Assembly: GCA_022567015.1 (NCBI GenBank)
Contig: JADFHR010000193.1
Location: forward strand, 1-6,201
Direction: 5' to 3'
DNA length: 6,201 nt
DNA from: Pseudomonadota bacterium
GTDB taxonomy: Bacteria > Pseudomonadota > Alphaproteobacteria > Rhodospirillales > 2-02-FULL-58-16
Part shown: positions 1-5,806 of the stretch, one piece after another
Layout: every line of letters begins with the position of its first letter
How positions within the stretch are numbered: the stretch's first letter is position 1
Translations under genes and position numbers: made by a program
Notes under the pieces: generated by a model
What the model saw: the letters and a program-made list of their open reading frames with translations, nothing else
Database searches by the model: none
Told to the model about the DNA's origin: nothing

Positions 1-9
1 CGCCGTTCC

Positions 10-107
10 GGTCGCGTATGCGGCCCGTCGGAGGGCGTCGAAAAGTTTCGACGATGCGCCGCATCGCCTGAAACTTTCCTCCTGCCCGACGAGCCGCCTA
101 CGCGATC
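10..107 (-). repeat. Nested long hairpin, copy 1 of a two-copy structured repeat
   Basis: The outer arms 10-31 and 86-107 pair at 19 of 22 positions, with one G-T wobble (11/106) and mismatches at 19/98 and 25/92. Inside them, 42-49 pairs perfectly with 70-77, and 52-57 pairs with 61-66 around a 3-base loop. An alternative local hairpin uses 36-43 with 46-53. Read on the minus strand, the core (about 33-87) aligns with the core of the hairpin at 6100-6193, and this sets the strand given here. The element ends just before the methyltransferase region, so it could act as a terminator for a gene to the left, a mobile extragenic palindrome, or a structured RNA. On the minus strand it also holds AGGAGG (83-78) 13 bases before an ATG (64-62) that is open to the window edge, so a leftward gene start cannot be excluded. 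Confidence 0.6.
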
Positions 108-132
108 TCTATGAGTCATGATCAGCGTCCCT

Positions 133-141
133 TGGTATAAG
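133..141 (+). promoter_or_regulatory. Possible extended -10 promoter for the methyltransferase
   Basis: The string TGGTATAAG combines a TG-N extension (133-135) with a -10-like hexamer TATAAG (136-141). No convincing -35 box lies 16-18 bases upstream. Transcription would begin near 148, giving a leader of about 30 bases to the ATG at 178. This would exclude the more upstream ATG at 118. The call rests on motif match alone. Confidence 0.3.
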
Positions 142-177
142 TCTTCGCGGAACGATGGCCGGGAATGGGGGTATGCG

Positions 178-837
178 ATGGCGCCTTTGGAGCCTTCCCG
201 GGACATGCCGGTGACAGCGGTTCGCCGCAAATACGATTACATCGCCCGCCTGTACGACATCCTCGAGCTGCCTATCGAGTATGGCCGTCACCGTGCGATC
301 AGGCGGCGGATCTTCGAGGGCCTGTCGGGAACCGTTTTGGATGCCGGCGTCGGCACCGGACGCAACATGCCGTTCTATCCGGCGGACGCCCGGGTGGTGG
401 GCATCGACTTCAGCCCCGCCATGCTGGCGCGGTCGGCGCGCCGGCGCCAGCGCCTGGGCGTCGAGGTGGAGCTGCTGCAGATGGACGTGCTGCGGACCAC
501 GTTTCCCGACCGCCACTTCGATGCCATCGTCGCCACCTTCCTGTTCTGCGTCCTCGACGAAACCCAGCAGCTTCCCGCGCTGAAGGAGTTGGCCCGGACC
601 TGCAAGCCGACGGGCTCGATCCACCTCCTCGATTACGCCTACCCCGAGGACGACCGGTCCCGGTCGGCGATCCTGCGCCTGTGGGCGCCCTGGGTGCGCT
701 GGGTGTTCGGCGCCGCCTTCGACCGCGACACCGAACGCTACCTGGCCGCCGCCGGGCTGGAGATGGTCGAGCGGCGCCTTCTGTCACGCGGCATCATCAG
801 GCTGATCGTCGCCCGGCCCAAAACGGGTGCCGCATAA
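178..837 (+). CDS. Class I SAM-dependent methyltransferase (UbiE/PmtA-like)
   Basis: The predicted 219-residue soluble protein transfers a methyl group from S-adenosylmethionine to an unidentified acceptor. The Rossmann-fold signature is clear: VLDAGVGTGRN at residues 53-63 is motif I, the glycine-rich SAM loop. GIDFSPAML (75-83) follows, with Asp77 placed to bind the ribose hydroxyls. QMDV (101-104) is the adenine-contacting strand, and DAIVATFLFCVLDE (115-128) is the motif IV region. The N-terminal segment with RRKYDYIARLYDILE resembles UbiE and phosphatidylethanolamine methyltransferase-like enzymes, so a lipid or quinone-type acceptor is possible but unproven. I chose ATG 178 because GGGGG lies about 6 bases upstream. 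The same frame is open from ATG 118 (239 residues), which lacks a ribosome site, and ATG 205 (210 residues) would also preserve the domain. The gene stands alone, ending 13 bases before the next promoter. Confidence 0.88.
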   Translation: MAPLEPSRDMPVTAVRRKYDYIARLYDILELPIEYGRHRAIRRRIFEGLSGTVLDAGVGTGRNMPFYPADARVVGIDFSPAMLARSARRRQRLGVEVELLQMDVLRTTFPDRHFDAIVATFLFCVLDETQQLPALKELARTCKPTGSIHLLDYAYPEDDRSRSAILRLWAPWVRWVFGAAFDRDTERYLAAAGLEMVERRLLSRGIIRLIVARPKTGAA

Positions 838-850
838 TACCTCTGGGACA

Positions 851-878
851 TTGACCGCCTGTGACAAATAGTTATAAT
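851..878 (+). promoter_or_regulatory. Sigma70 promoter of the arsR-type/CDF operon
   Basis: TTGACC (851-856) and a perfect TATAAT (873-878) are separated by 16 bases. This is a strong match to the housekeeping promoter consensus. The predicted transcription start is near 885, inside the palindromic operator, so a bound repressor would block RNA polymerase directly. The promoter begins only 13 bases after the methyltransferase stop. Confidence 0.8.
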
Positions 879-897
879 TGAACAGGTATTCAATTAT
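874..897 (+). promoter_or_regulatory. SmtB/CzrA-type operator overlapping the -10 box
   Basis: This is a perfect inverted repeat with 9-base arms, ATAATTGAA and TTCAATTAT, separated by the six bases CAGGTA. The layout (GAACA in the left half, ATTCA in the right half, with AT-rich outer ends) is the established operator form for SmtB, ZiaR and CzrA-like zinc-responsive repressors. It covers most of the -10 hexamer and the predicted start site. Autoregulation by the adjacent repressor gene is the natural reading. Confidence 0.85.
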
Positions 898-918
898 TTG
901 GTTAACCCACGGCCGGCC

Positions 919-1233
919 ATGCCCACCCTCAACGAAGACACCGCCGTCCGGCTTGCCGAGGTGTTCCACCTGATCGGCGACCCGAACCGGCTGAGGATCG
1001 TCTTCGCCTGCCTGGACGAGCCCGTGTGCGTCAGCGACATGGCGGCGCGGCTGGGGCTGTCTGCGTCCCTGGTCAGCCACCATCTGCGCCTGCTCAGGGC
1101 GGCCCGCCTGCTGGGCAGCGAACGGCGCGGCAAGCAGGTGTTCTACCGGGCCGCGGACGAGCACATCCGCTCGGTCCTCAGGGACATGGCCGAGCACGTG
1201 GAAGAGCCCGACGAGCATCAGGAGTCGGGCTGA
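919..1233 (+). CDS. ArsR/SmtB-family metal-responsive transcriptional repressor
   Basis: This 104-residue winged-helix protein is expected to bind the operator at 874-897 as a dimer and to release it when metal binds. The recognition helix region reads LSASLVSHHLRLLR (residues 47-60), followed by the wing with RRGKQVFYR (69-77). In the last helix, Asp80, His82, His93 and Glu96 match in identity and spacing the alpha-5 zinc ligands of SmtB (Asp104, His106, His117, Glu120). Cys37 and Asp40 match SmtB Cys61 and Asp64 with the same offset. The ArsR-type CVC arsenic site is absent (the sequence is CVSD), so Zn, Co or Cd is more likely than arsenite. An in-frame TTG at 898 would give 111 residues, but it abuts the operator. 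ATG 919 fits a start site near 885, although neither has a good Shine-Dalgarno. It is followed without a gap by the exporter gene. Confidence 0.93.
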   Translation: MPTLNEDTAVRLAEVFHLIGDPNRLRIVFACLDEPVCVSDMAARLGLSASLVSHHLRLLRAARLLGSERRGKQVFYRAADEHIRSVLRDMAEHVEEPDEHQESG

Positions 1234-1910
1234 TGGGCGCGTTCCCCTGGTCCGGAGACGACACGGCGGCGGCGCTGGTCCCCTACCGGCGCGTGCTGTG
1301 GGTGGTCCTGGGGATCAACGCCGGCATGTTCCTGGTGGAGATTTCCGCCGGCCTCGCCGCGCGCTCGGTGTCCCTCCAGGCGGACGCCCTGGATTTCCTT
1401 GGCGACGCCTTCAACTACGGCATCAGCCTCCTGGTCCTCGGGCTTTCGCTGCGCTGGCGCGCCCGGGCGGCGCTTTTCAAGGGCGCGTTCATGGGGCTCT
1501 TCGGCCTGTGGGTCATCGGCGCCACGGTCTACAACACCGTTTTCGCCACCCTGCCCGGGGCCCTGGTGATGGGATCGGTGGGACTGGCCGCCCTCGCCGC
1601 CAACGTCGGCAGCGCCGTGCTTTTGTTCCGCTACCGAGACGGTGACGCCAACATGCGCTCGGTGTGGCTGTGCACCCGCAACGACGCCATCGGCAACGTC
1701 GCCGTGATGCTTGCCGCCGGCGGCGTGGTGGCGACCGGAACCGGCTGGCCGGACGTGGCCGTGGCGGCGGTCATGGCGACCCTGGCGCTGACCGCCTGCC
1801 GCCACGTGCTCAAACAGGCCGTCGGCGAACTGCGCCAAGCCGCCGCCGGCCACGCGGTGCCCGCCAGGGTGCCCGCCGAGGCTACGGCCGCGGCGCGCCG
1901 GGCGGAGTGA
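1233..1910 (+). CDS. Cation diffusion facilitator (CDF) family metal exporter, short form
   Basis: The 225-residue inner-membrane protein has about six hydrophobic segments and is likely to export divalent metal (Zn/Co/Cd) by proton antiport. The CDF metal site is recognisable: LQADALDFLGDA in the second segment gives Asp54 and Asp58, four apart as in YiiP Asp45/Asp49. VWLCTRNDAIGNVAVM in the fifth gives Cys147 and Asp151, where YiiP has His153 and Asp157. The His-to-Cys change may alter metal preference. After the sixth segment only about 30 residues rich in Ala and Arg remain, so the usual cytoplasmic ferredoxin-like domain is missing. Classical CDFs are near 300 residues. The start is firm: AGGAG at 1220-1224 lies 8 bases upstream, and the ATG shares its A with the TGA stop of the repressor, indicating translational coupling. 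Other in-frame starts back to 1026 lie inside the repressor gene and were discarded. Confidence 0.92.
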   Translation: MGAFPWSGDDTAAALVPYRRVLWVVLGINAGMFLVEISAGLAARSVSLQADALDFLGDAFNYGISLLVLGLSLRWRARAALFKGAFMGLFGLWVIGATVYNTVFATLPGALVMGSVGLAALAANVGSAVLLFRYRDGDANMRSVWLCTRNDAIGNVAVMLAAGGVVATGTGWPDVAVAAVMATLALTACRHVLKQAVGELRQAAAGHAVPARVPAEATAAARRAE

Positions 1911-1939
1911 GGGGAAGTCCTTGGGCGGCGCCGGGCAAT

Positions 1940-1979
1940 GCCGCATCACGCGGGGCGGGCACCGCCTTCCCCGTGCGGC
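1940..1979 (+). promoter_or_regulatory. GC-rich stem-loop between the CDF gene and ynfA
   Basis: GCCGCA (1940-1945) pairs with TGCGGC (1974-1979), and inside it CGGGG (1951-1955) pairs with CCCCG (1969-1973), with a five-base bulge on the left arm. CGG/CCG can close the apex. No T-run follows, so it is not a standard intrinsic terminator. It could attenuate or stabilise a transcript running from the metal operon into ynfA. Confidence 0.35.
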
Positions 1980-2009
1980 GCGTCCGGTCGCCATTCTCAG
2001 AGAAGGCCG

Positions 2010-2339
2010 ATGCGGTCCCTTGCTTTCTACCTAGCCGCGGCGGTCGCCGAGATCGGCGGCTGTTTCGCGTTCTGGGCGTGGCTTCGCCTGGGGCGGAGCG
2101 TGCTTTGGGTGGTGCCGGGGACGGCGTCCCTCATCGTCTTCGCCGTCTTGCTCACCCGCATCGACGCCCTGTTCGCCGGGCGCGCCTACGCCGCCTATGG
2201 CGGCGTCTATATCGCCGCCTCGCTGCTGTGGCTGTGGATGATCGAAGGCGCGCGCCCGGACCGATGGGATGTGCTGGGCGCCCTGATCTGTCTGGTCGGC
2301 ACCGCCGTCATCCTGTTCGGGCCGCGCCCGGCGCCGTAG
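2010..2339 (+). CDS. ynfA: YnfA/UPF0060 family small membrane protein
   Basis: The 109-residue protein has four hydrophobic segments (about 3-23, 31-49, 63-78, 87-104), the size and topology of E. coli YnfA (108 residues). Family hallmarks are present: AEIGGCFAFWAWL (13-25) with the buried Glu14, GRAYAAYGGVYIAASLLWLW (57-76), and the C-terminal DVLGALICLVGTAVILFG (87-104). YnfA belongs to the small multidrug resistance group and has been linked to export of dyes and antiseptics in enterobacteria. The function here is not proven. The ATG at 2010 has AGAAGG directly upstream (2001-2006), with a rather tight three-base spacer. The same frame is open from 1938, but the added residues are unlike the family. 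It lies 99 bases after the CDF gene on the same strand, so co-transcription is possible though a hairpin intervenes. Confidence 0.9.
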   Translation: MRSLAFYLAAAVAEIGGCFAFWAWLRLGRSVLWVVPGTASLIVFAVLLTRIDALFAGRAYAAYGGVYIAASLLWLWMIEGARPDRWDVLGALICLVGTAVILFGPRPAP

Positions 2340-2369
2340 GCGGTTCGGGAGGCGCGTGGCGGGCACCCC

Positions 2370-2584
2370 AGCCCGGATATTTCATGAAGGCGCTGGCGCA
2401 TGGAACGCCGGCGCTTGCCCCTCAACGGATGGCGCCGGTTTCCACGAAGGTCCAACGTGTCCCGTTCACCGCTGAACGGTTTTGCGGCGGCCCTGTCCGC
2501 CCAAATCGGCGCCCGCAGCCGAAAGCCACCTTGGACGAACATTGCTCGCCGCAATTCCCGTTCCCTTCATGAAATATCCGGGCT
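2370..2584. mobile_element. 215-bp MITE-like element with perfect 21-bp terminal inverted repeats
   Basis: The left end (2370-2390, beginning AGCCCGGATATTTCATGAAG) is the exact reverse complement of the right end (2564-2584). Each repeat contains the 8-bp palindrome TTCATGAA. The 173-bp interior has no credible gene. Chance cannot explain a 21-bp perfect inverted pair at this spacing, so a non-autonomous transposable element or an internally deleted insertion sequence is the best reading. The flanking bases (ACCCC on the left, ACCGG on the right) give only a three-base match, so no target duplication can be claimed. I cannot name the transposon family. The right end reaches into the dctM stop codon. 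Confidence 0.65.
2462..2483 (+). terminator. Possible intrinsic terminator after ynfA
   Basis: CCGTTCA (2462-2468) and TGAACGG (2473-2479) form a perfect 7-bp stem with a CCGC loop, followed at once by TTTT (2480-2483). The T-run is short. It lies about 120 bases beyond ynfA, inside the inverted-repeat element, and is oriented to stop rightward transcription before the converging TRAP operon. On the other strand it lacks a T-run. Confidence 0.45.
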
Positions 2585-3899
2585 ACCGGAAAAGGAGGGT
2601 CGGCAGCCACAGGGCCAGGGCGGGGAAAAACAGGATGAAAATCAGGCCGATGAGCTGAATGACCATGAACTGCATCATGCCGATATAAATGTCCTTCAGG
2701 TCCCAGTCGGGGACCACGCCTTTGATGTAGTACGCCGACAACGCCACCGGCGGCGACAGCCAGGCGGTCTGCAGGCACACCGCCACCAGGATGGAGAACC
2801 ACACCAGGTCGATCCCCAGGTCGATCACCAACGGCAGCAGGATAGGGATCACGACAAGGACAATGGGCACCCACTCCAGGGGCCAGCCGAGAAGGAATAC
2901 GAGGCCCAGGATGAGCGCCAGCAGGGCCATGGGCGGAAGTTGCATCTGCAGCAGGGAATCCGCGATCATGGTGGCCGTCCCCAGGCGGGCAAACACCGCG
3001 CCATAGAAATTCGAGGCGGCGACGAGCAGCAGAATCATGCTCGACGTCTGTATGGTCCGGTAAACCGCCTCCTTGAGCCGGGGCCAGGTGAGACGGCGGT
3101 AGGCGACGGCAAGCAGCAAGGCGCCCAAGGCGCCCATTGCCGCCGCGTCGGTCGGCGTGGCCAGGCCCGCCAGAATGCTCCCCAGGACGGACATCATGAG
3201 GACGGCCAGGGGAAAAATGCCGACCACCAGCTCGCGCATGATCTCGTAGCCCGATTCGGCCCGTTGGTCGACCGGCAAAGCCGGCCCCAGCTCGGGGTTG
3301 ATGTAACATCGTATGATGGCGTAGGCCGTATAGAGGACTGCGAGGAGCACGCCGGGCACCATGGCGGCGGCGAACAGCTCGGTGACGGGGACGCCGATCA
3401 CCGGTCCCATGACCACCAGCATGACGCTGGGCGGGATGAGCATCCCCAGAGTCCCCCCGGCGGCGATGGTCCCGGCGCTGAGCCTGACGCTGTAACCGCT
3501 CCGCATCATGATTGGCGCCGCCATCACGCCGAGGATGGTCACCGAGGCACCGACAATCCCCGTCGCCGTGGCAAACAGGGTGGCCGTAATCAGGACGGCG
3601 ATATAGAGAGACCCCTTCACCGGGGCCAAAAGCAGCCGGAACCCGGTGAACAGACGGTCCATGAGCCCGGCCTGTTCCAGGATATAGCCCATGAAAATAA
3701 ACAGCGGCACCGCGGCCAGCAGCGTCTCCCGCATGGTCTGGAAGAACTGGAGCACCATGAGGTAAAAGACCACTTGGCCAAAACCGATGTAGCCGAAGAC
3801 GACCCCCAGGAAGATGAGGGTGAACGAAATGGGAAAGCCAACGAATATCCCGACGAAGAGGGCGCCGAGGGAAACCAGGCCAAGGATTTCGGGGCTCAA
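2583..3899 (-). CDS. dctM: TRAP transporter large membrane subunit (DctM/TakM-like)
   Basis: The 438-residue protein is the sodium-coupled, elevator-type transport subunit of a TRAP system, with about 12 hydrophobic segments across the inner membrane. Family signatures include VPLFIFMGYILEQAGL (64-79), ATATGIVGASVTILG (110-124), AAGGTLGMLIPPSVM (146-160), and late in the protein LGWPLEWVPIVLVVIPILLP and LQTAWLSPPVALSAYYIKG, as in TakM-type subunits. I chose TTG 3899: it gives the typical N-terminus MSPEILGL and has GGGGAG about 5 bases upstream. GTG 3905 (440 residues) is the alternative but has its G-run almost touching the codon. The TTG start overlaps the dctQ TGA, a coupled arrangement. 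The frame stays open upstream to 4268 only as a shadow of dctQ. The protein ends at LPTLLFR, close to the family's usual C-terminus, and its TAG is partly supplied by the adjacent inverted-repeat element. Confidence 0.93.
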   Translation of the reverse strand: MSPEILGLVSLGALFVGIFVGFPISFTLIFLGVVFGYIGFGQVVFYLMVLQFFQTMRETLLAAVPLFIFMGYILEQAGLMDRLFTGFRLLLAPVKGSLYIAVLITATLFATATGIVGASVTILGVMAAPIMMRSGYSVRLSAGTIAAGGTLGMLIPPSVMLVVMGPVIGVPVTELFAAAMVPGVLLAVLYTAYAIIRCYINPELGPALPVDQRAESGYEIMRELVVGIFPLAVLMMSVLGSILAGLATPTDAAAMGALGALLLAVAYRRLTWPRLKEAVYRTIQTSSMILLLVAASNFYGAVFARLGTATMIADSLLQMQLPPMALLALILGLVFLLGWPLEWVPIVLVVIPILLPLVIDLGIDLVWFSILVAVCLQTAWLSPPVALSAYYIKGVVPDWDLKDIYIGMMQFMVIQLIGLIFILFFPALALWLPTLLFR

Positions 3900-4432
3900 A
3901 GCCACTCCCCCCGAATTGCGGCATGGAGGCTTTTGACGAACTCCGATGTGCCCTGGAGGATCAACAGTACGGCGGTCACCGGCATGACCGTCTTGAAGGG
4001 GTAGATCGGGGGGCTCCAGGGACTGGAGATGCCGACCTCGCCGCGTATCCACGAAACCATGGCAAAGTCCGACGAATCCCACAGGAAGAAACCCATCGCC
4101 GGGAAGAAGAGGCAGGCGTACAGGAACGCATCGACCGTACCCTGCCAGCGCGGCGACCACAGGCGATAGAAAAAGTCGGTCCGGATGTGGCCCTGGCGGG
4201 CCAGGGTGTAGGCGGAGCCCAGCATGAAATGGGTGCCGTACAGCATGTAGGTCACGTCGTAGGCCCACAGGGTGGGGCTGTTAAAACCGTAGCGGGCGAA
4301 CACCTCGTACACCAAGGCCCCGACCATGGGGATAATGAGCCAGGCGAAAATGCGCCCCGACCATAGGCTGATGGCGTCGAGCGTATTCACCATACGGAGC
4401 AGGGGCAGGGGGAATGAACCGGTAGGAGTCAC
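3896..4432 (-). CDS. dctQ: TRAP transporter small membrane subunit (DctQ-like)
   Basis: The 178-residue protein has four hydrophobic segments (about 28-46, 58-78, 100-118, 143-163), the standard DctQ topology. The family pattern is evident: VFARYGFNSPTLWAYDVTYM (44-63) and MLGSAYTLARQGHIRTDFFY (70-89). In solved TRAP systems the small subunit packs against and scaffolds the large subunit. The frame begins at GTG 4432, and an ATG at 4393 would give 165 residues. Neither has a clear Shine-Dalgarno, so the start is uncertain, but both retain all segments. It lies 185 bases after dctP and overlaps the dctM start, consistent with one leftward operon dctP-dctQ-dctM. Confidence 0.9.
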   Translation of the reverse strand: MTPTGSFPLPLLRMVNTLDAISLWSGRIFAWLIIPMVGALVYEVFARYGFNSPTLWAYDVTYMLYGTHFMLGSAYTLARQGHIRTDFFYRLWSPRWQGTVDAFLYACLFFPAMGFFLWDSSDFAMVSWIRGEVGISSPWSPPIYPFKTVMPVTAVLLILQGTSEFVKSLHAAIRGEWL

Positions 4433-4457
4433 TTCGTTGCCGCGGGCGGACCCCGGC

Positions 4458-4471
4458 GAAGGGCGCCCTTC
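4458..4471. repeat. 14-bp perfect palindrome in the dctP-dctQ gap
   Basis: GAAGGGCGCCCTTC is exactly self-complementary. It lies about 26 bases upstream of the dctQ start. As a protein site it could be a dimer operator, and as RNA it would form a hairpin with the central bases unpaired. It may influence dctQ translation, but nothing else in the sequence decides between these readings. Confidence 0.3.
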
Positions 4472-4535
4472 TCCCTTGTTAAGCCATGGGCTATGGGGCG
4501 CGCGTCCCGCGCCGCCCCGCCAAGACCGTCGTCAA

Positions 4536-4588
4536 GGCAAAGAGAAGGAAGCGCGGTGCACGAGAGCTGCGCTCCCCCCCTTCTTGCC
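4536..4588 (-). promoter_or_regulatory. Interrupted stem-loop in the dctP-dctQ spacer mRNA
   Basis: Three successive arm pairs nest: 4536-4540 with 4584-4588, 4544-4548 with 4579-4583, and 4550-4554 with 4569-4573. They are separated by small internal loops and close on a 14-base loop. On the minus strand it follows the dctP stop by about 30 bases. It has no T-run, so it is more likely an mRNA-stabilising or processing structure than a full terminator. Confidence 0.45.
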
Positions 4589-4596
4589 CCACGACG

Positions 4597-4608
4597 CCCC
4601 GTTCGGGG
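4597..4608 (-). promoter_or_regulatory. Short GC hairpin just after the dctP stop
   Basis: CCCC and GGGG flank a four-base loop (GAAC when read on the minus strand), 9 bases beyond the dctP TAA. Together with the larger stem-loop at 4536-4588 it would leave the dctP 3' end protected against exonucleases. This is a common arrangement where a binding protein is needed in excess over the membrane subunits. Confidence 0.4.
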
Positions 4609-4617
4609 ACTTCCGCC

Positions 4618-5724
4618 TTACTTCGTGGCAGCCTCGCCCAGATACAGATACAGCCCAAGAAGCTTCGTCCAATAGGGGACGGTCAACTTGGCGAACTTCT
4701 CCTGCGACTCCACCACCTTCTTGAAGAAGGGGTCCTTCGCCGAGTATTTGGCGAGCAATGCCTTGGACGATTTCAAGAAAGCCGGATAGAGGTCCTTCGG
4801 GGTATCATGGACCTTGACCCCGAAATTATCCTGCATCTCCTTCAGGGCGGCGGCGTTGCGGTAGATGTTCACCGCGATCGACTCGGTGACCGACGCCATG
4901 GCCGCGACCTCGATGATGGCCTGGAGGTCGGCCGGCAGCTTGTTCCAGAAGTCCTTGTTGATGATGATGCTTCCGAGATCCGACGCCTGATGAAAGCCCT
5001 GCAGGTAATAGTTCTTCCACACCTGGTGCAGTCCCAGCCTGATGTCCTCGCCGGGATTGATCCACTCGCCGGCGTCGATGACGCCGCGCTGCGCCGCCGG
5101 GACGATCTCGCCCCCGGGCAGGGCCACCACCGAGATGCCCATGCCGGTGAACAGCTCGCCGGTCAGGCCTGGCGGCGAGCGGTACTTGAGTTTCTGGAAA
5201 TCCTCGAGGCTGTTGATTGGTTCCTTGAACCACCCGAGGGGCTGACCGCCCGACATCAAATTGATGAAAGCGACCATGTTGGCCTTCAGGTCGTTATCGA
5301 TGAAATCCTTGTACAGCTCGTTTCCGCCGCCCTCGTAAAACCAGGCGAGGTAGGTGAACTGGTCCATGCCGCCGATGGTCGGCTGGTCGGCGAACAGGTA
5401 GGCGGCCGGCCGCTTGCCCGAGAAGAAATGGGCCCAGGTGAACCCGCCCTCGACGATGCCCTTGTCGACGGCGTCCATGACTTCGAAGAACCCGACCACC
5501 GCACCGACCGGAAGCACCTCGGTCTTCAGCCGCCCGCCGGACATCGCGTCGACGCGCTTGCCGAAGTTTTTAATAATGTCCATGTACATGCTGGCGGCGG
5601 GCAGCGCGGTCTGGATCCTCCATTTGATCGTCTTCGCCGCTTCCGCCTTGGACACCGGCGCGGCGCCGGCCAACAGGAAGACGGCGAGGGCCGTAATCAC
5701 CACACCAAGTATGCGGCTTTTCAT
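4618..5724 (-). CDS. dctP: TRAP transporter periplasmic substrate-binding protein (DctP, TakP-like)
   Basis: The 368-residue preprotein has a Sec signal: MKSR, a hydrophobic core (5-22), and a probable cleavage near the Ala-rich SKAEAA (25-30). The mature protein binds an organic acid in the periplasm and delivers it to DctQ/DctM. Matches to the TakP branch (2-oxoacid and lactate binders, about 365 residues) include SGGRLKTEVLPVGAVVG (62-78), WFYEGGGNELY (128-138), GGQPLGWF (159-166), the arginine in KYRSPPGLTGE (180-190; Arg182 is the expected carboxylate-binding residue), LPGGEIVPAAQRGVIDAGEW (202-221) and a WKNYYLQGFHQ region near 236-246. A 2-oxo or hydroxy monocarboxylate is the likely ligand, but this is inference. 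The start at 5724 has GGGAGG 9 bases upstream. The frame is open to 5766, but those residues precede the ribosome site. It is first in the operon and followed by a hairpin-rich gap. Confidence 0.93.
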   Translation of the reverse strand: MKSRILGVVITALAVFLLAGAAPVSKAEAAKTIKWRIQTALPAASMYMDIIKNFGKRVDAMSGGRLKTEVLPVGAVVGFFEVMDAVDKGIVEGGFTWAHFFSGKRPAAYLFADQPTIGGMDQFTYLAWFYEGGGNELYKDFIDNDLKANMVAFINLMSGGQPLGWFKEPINSLEDFQKLKYRSPPGLTGELFTGMGISVVALPGGEIVPAAQRGVIDAGEWINPGEDIRLGLHQVWKNYYLQGFHQASDLGSIIINKDFWNKLPADLQAIIEVAAMASVTESIAVNIYRNAAALKEMQDNFGVKVHDTPKDLYPAFLKSSKALLAKYSAKDPFFKKVVESQEKFAKLTVPYWTKLLGLYLYLGEAATK

Positions 5725-5777
5725 GACGTAATTCCTCCCATGGATTGAATTAGAATTCTTATACATTAGAAGGATCG

Positions 5778-5806
5778 AACGTAACGGGCGCGGAAAGGCC
5801 TGTCAA
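5778..5806 (-). promoter_or_regulatory. Probable sigma70 promoter of dctP
   Basis: On the minus strand a perfect TTGACA (5806-5801) is followed after 17 bases by TACGTT (5783-5778), which keeps the key TA and final T of the -10 consensus. The predicted start near 5771 gives a leader of about 47 bases to the dctP ATG. I saw no sigma54 GG-N10-GC site. The weak -10 leaves room for an activator. Confidence 0.5.

Noticed and set aside
118..177. Upstream extension of the methyltransferase to ATG 118
   Set aside because: There is no Shine-Dalgarno before 118, the extra residues are unlike the family, and a possible -10 box lies within this stretch.
1218..1994. Minus-strand frame of 258 codons opposite the CDF gene
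   Set aside because: It is a Gly/Arg/His-rich antisense shadow of a membrane protein gene with a firm start and coupled upstream gene.
2400..4004. Long plus-strand open frame of 534 codons opposite dctM
   Set aside because: It is rich in Gln, Asp, His, Gly and Arg with no domain, and is the antisense shadow of the clearly hydrophobic TRAP large subunit.
4486..5748. Plus-strand open frame of 420 codons opposite dctP
   Set aside because: It is an antisense shadow of the well-matched TRAP binding protein with no ribosome site or family features.
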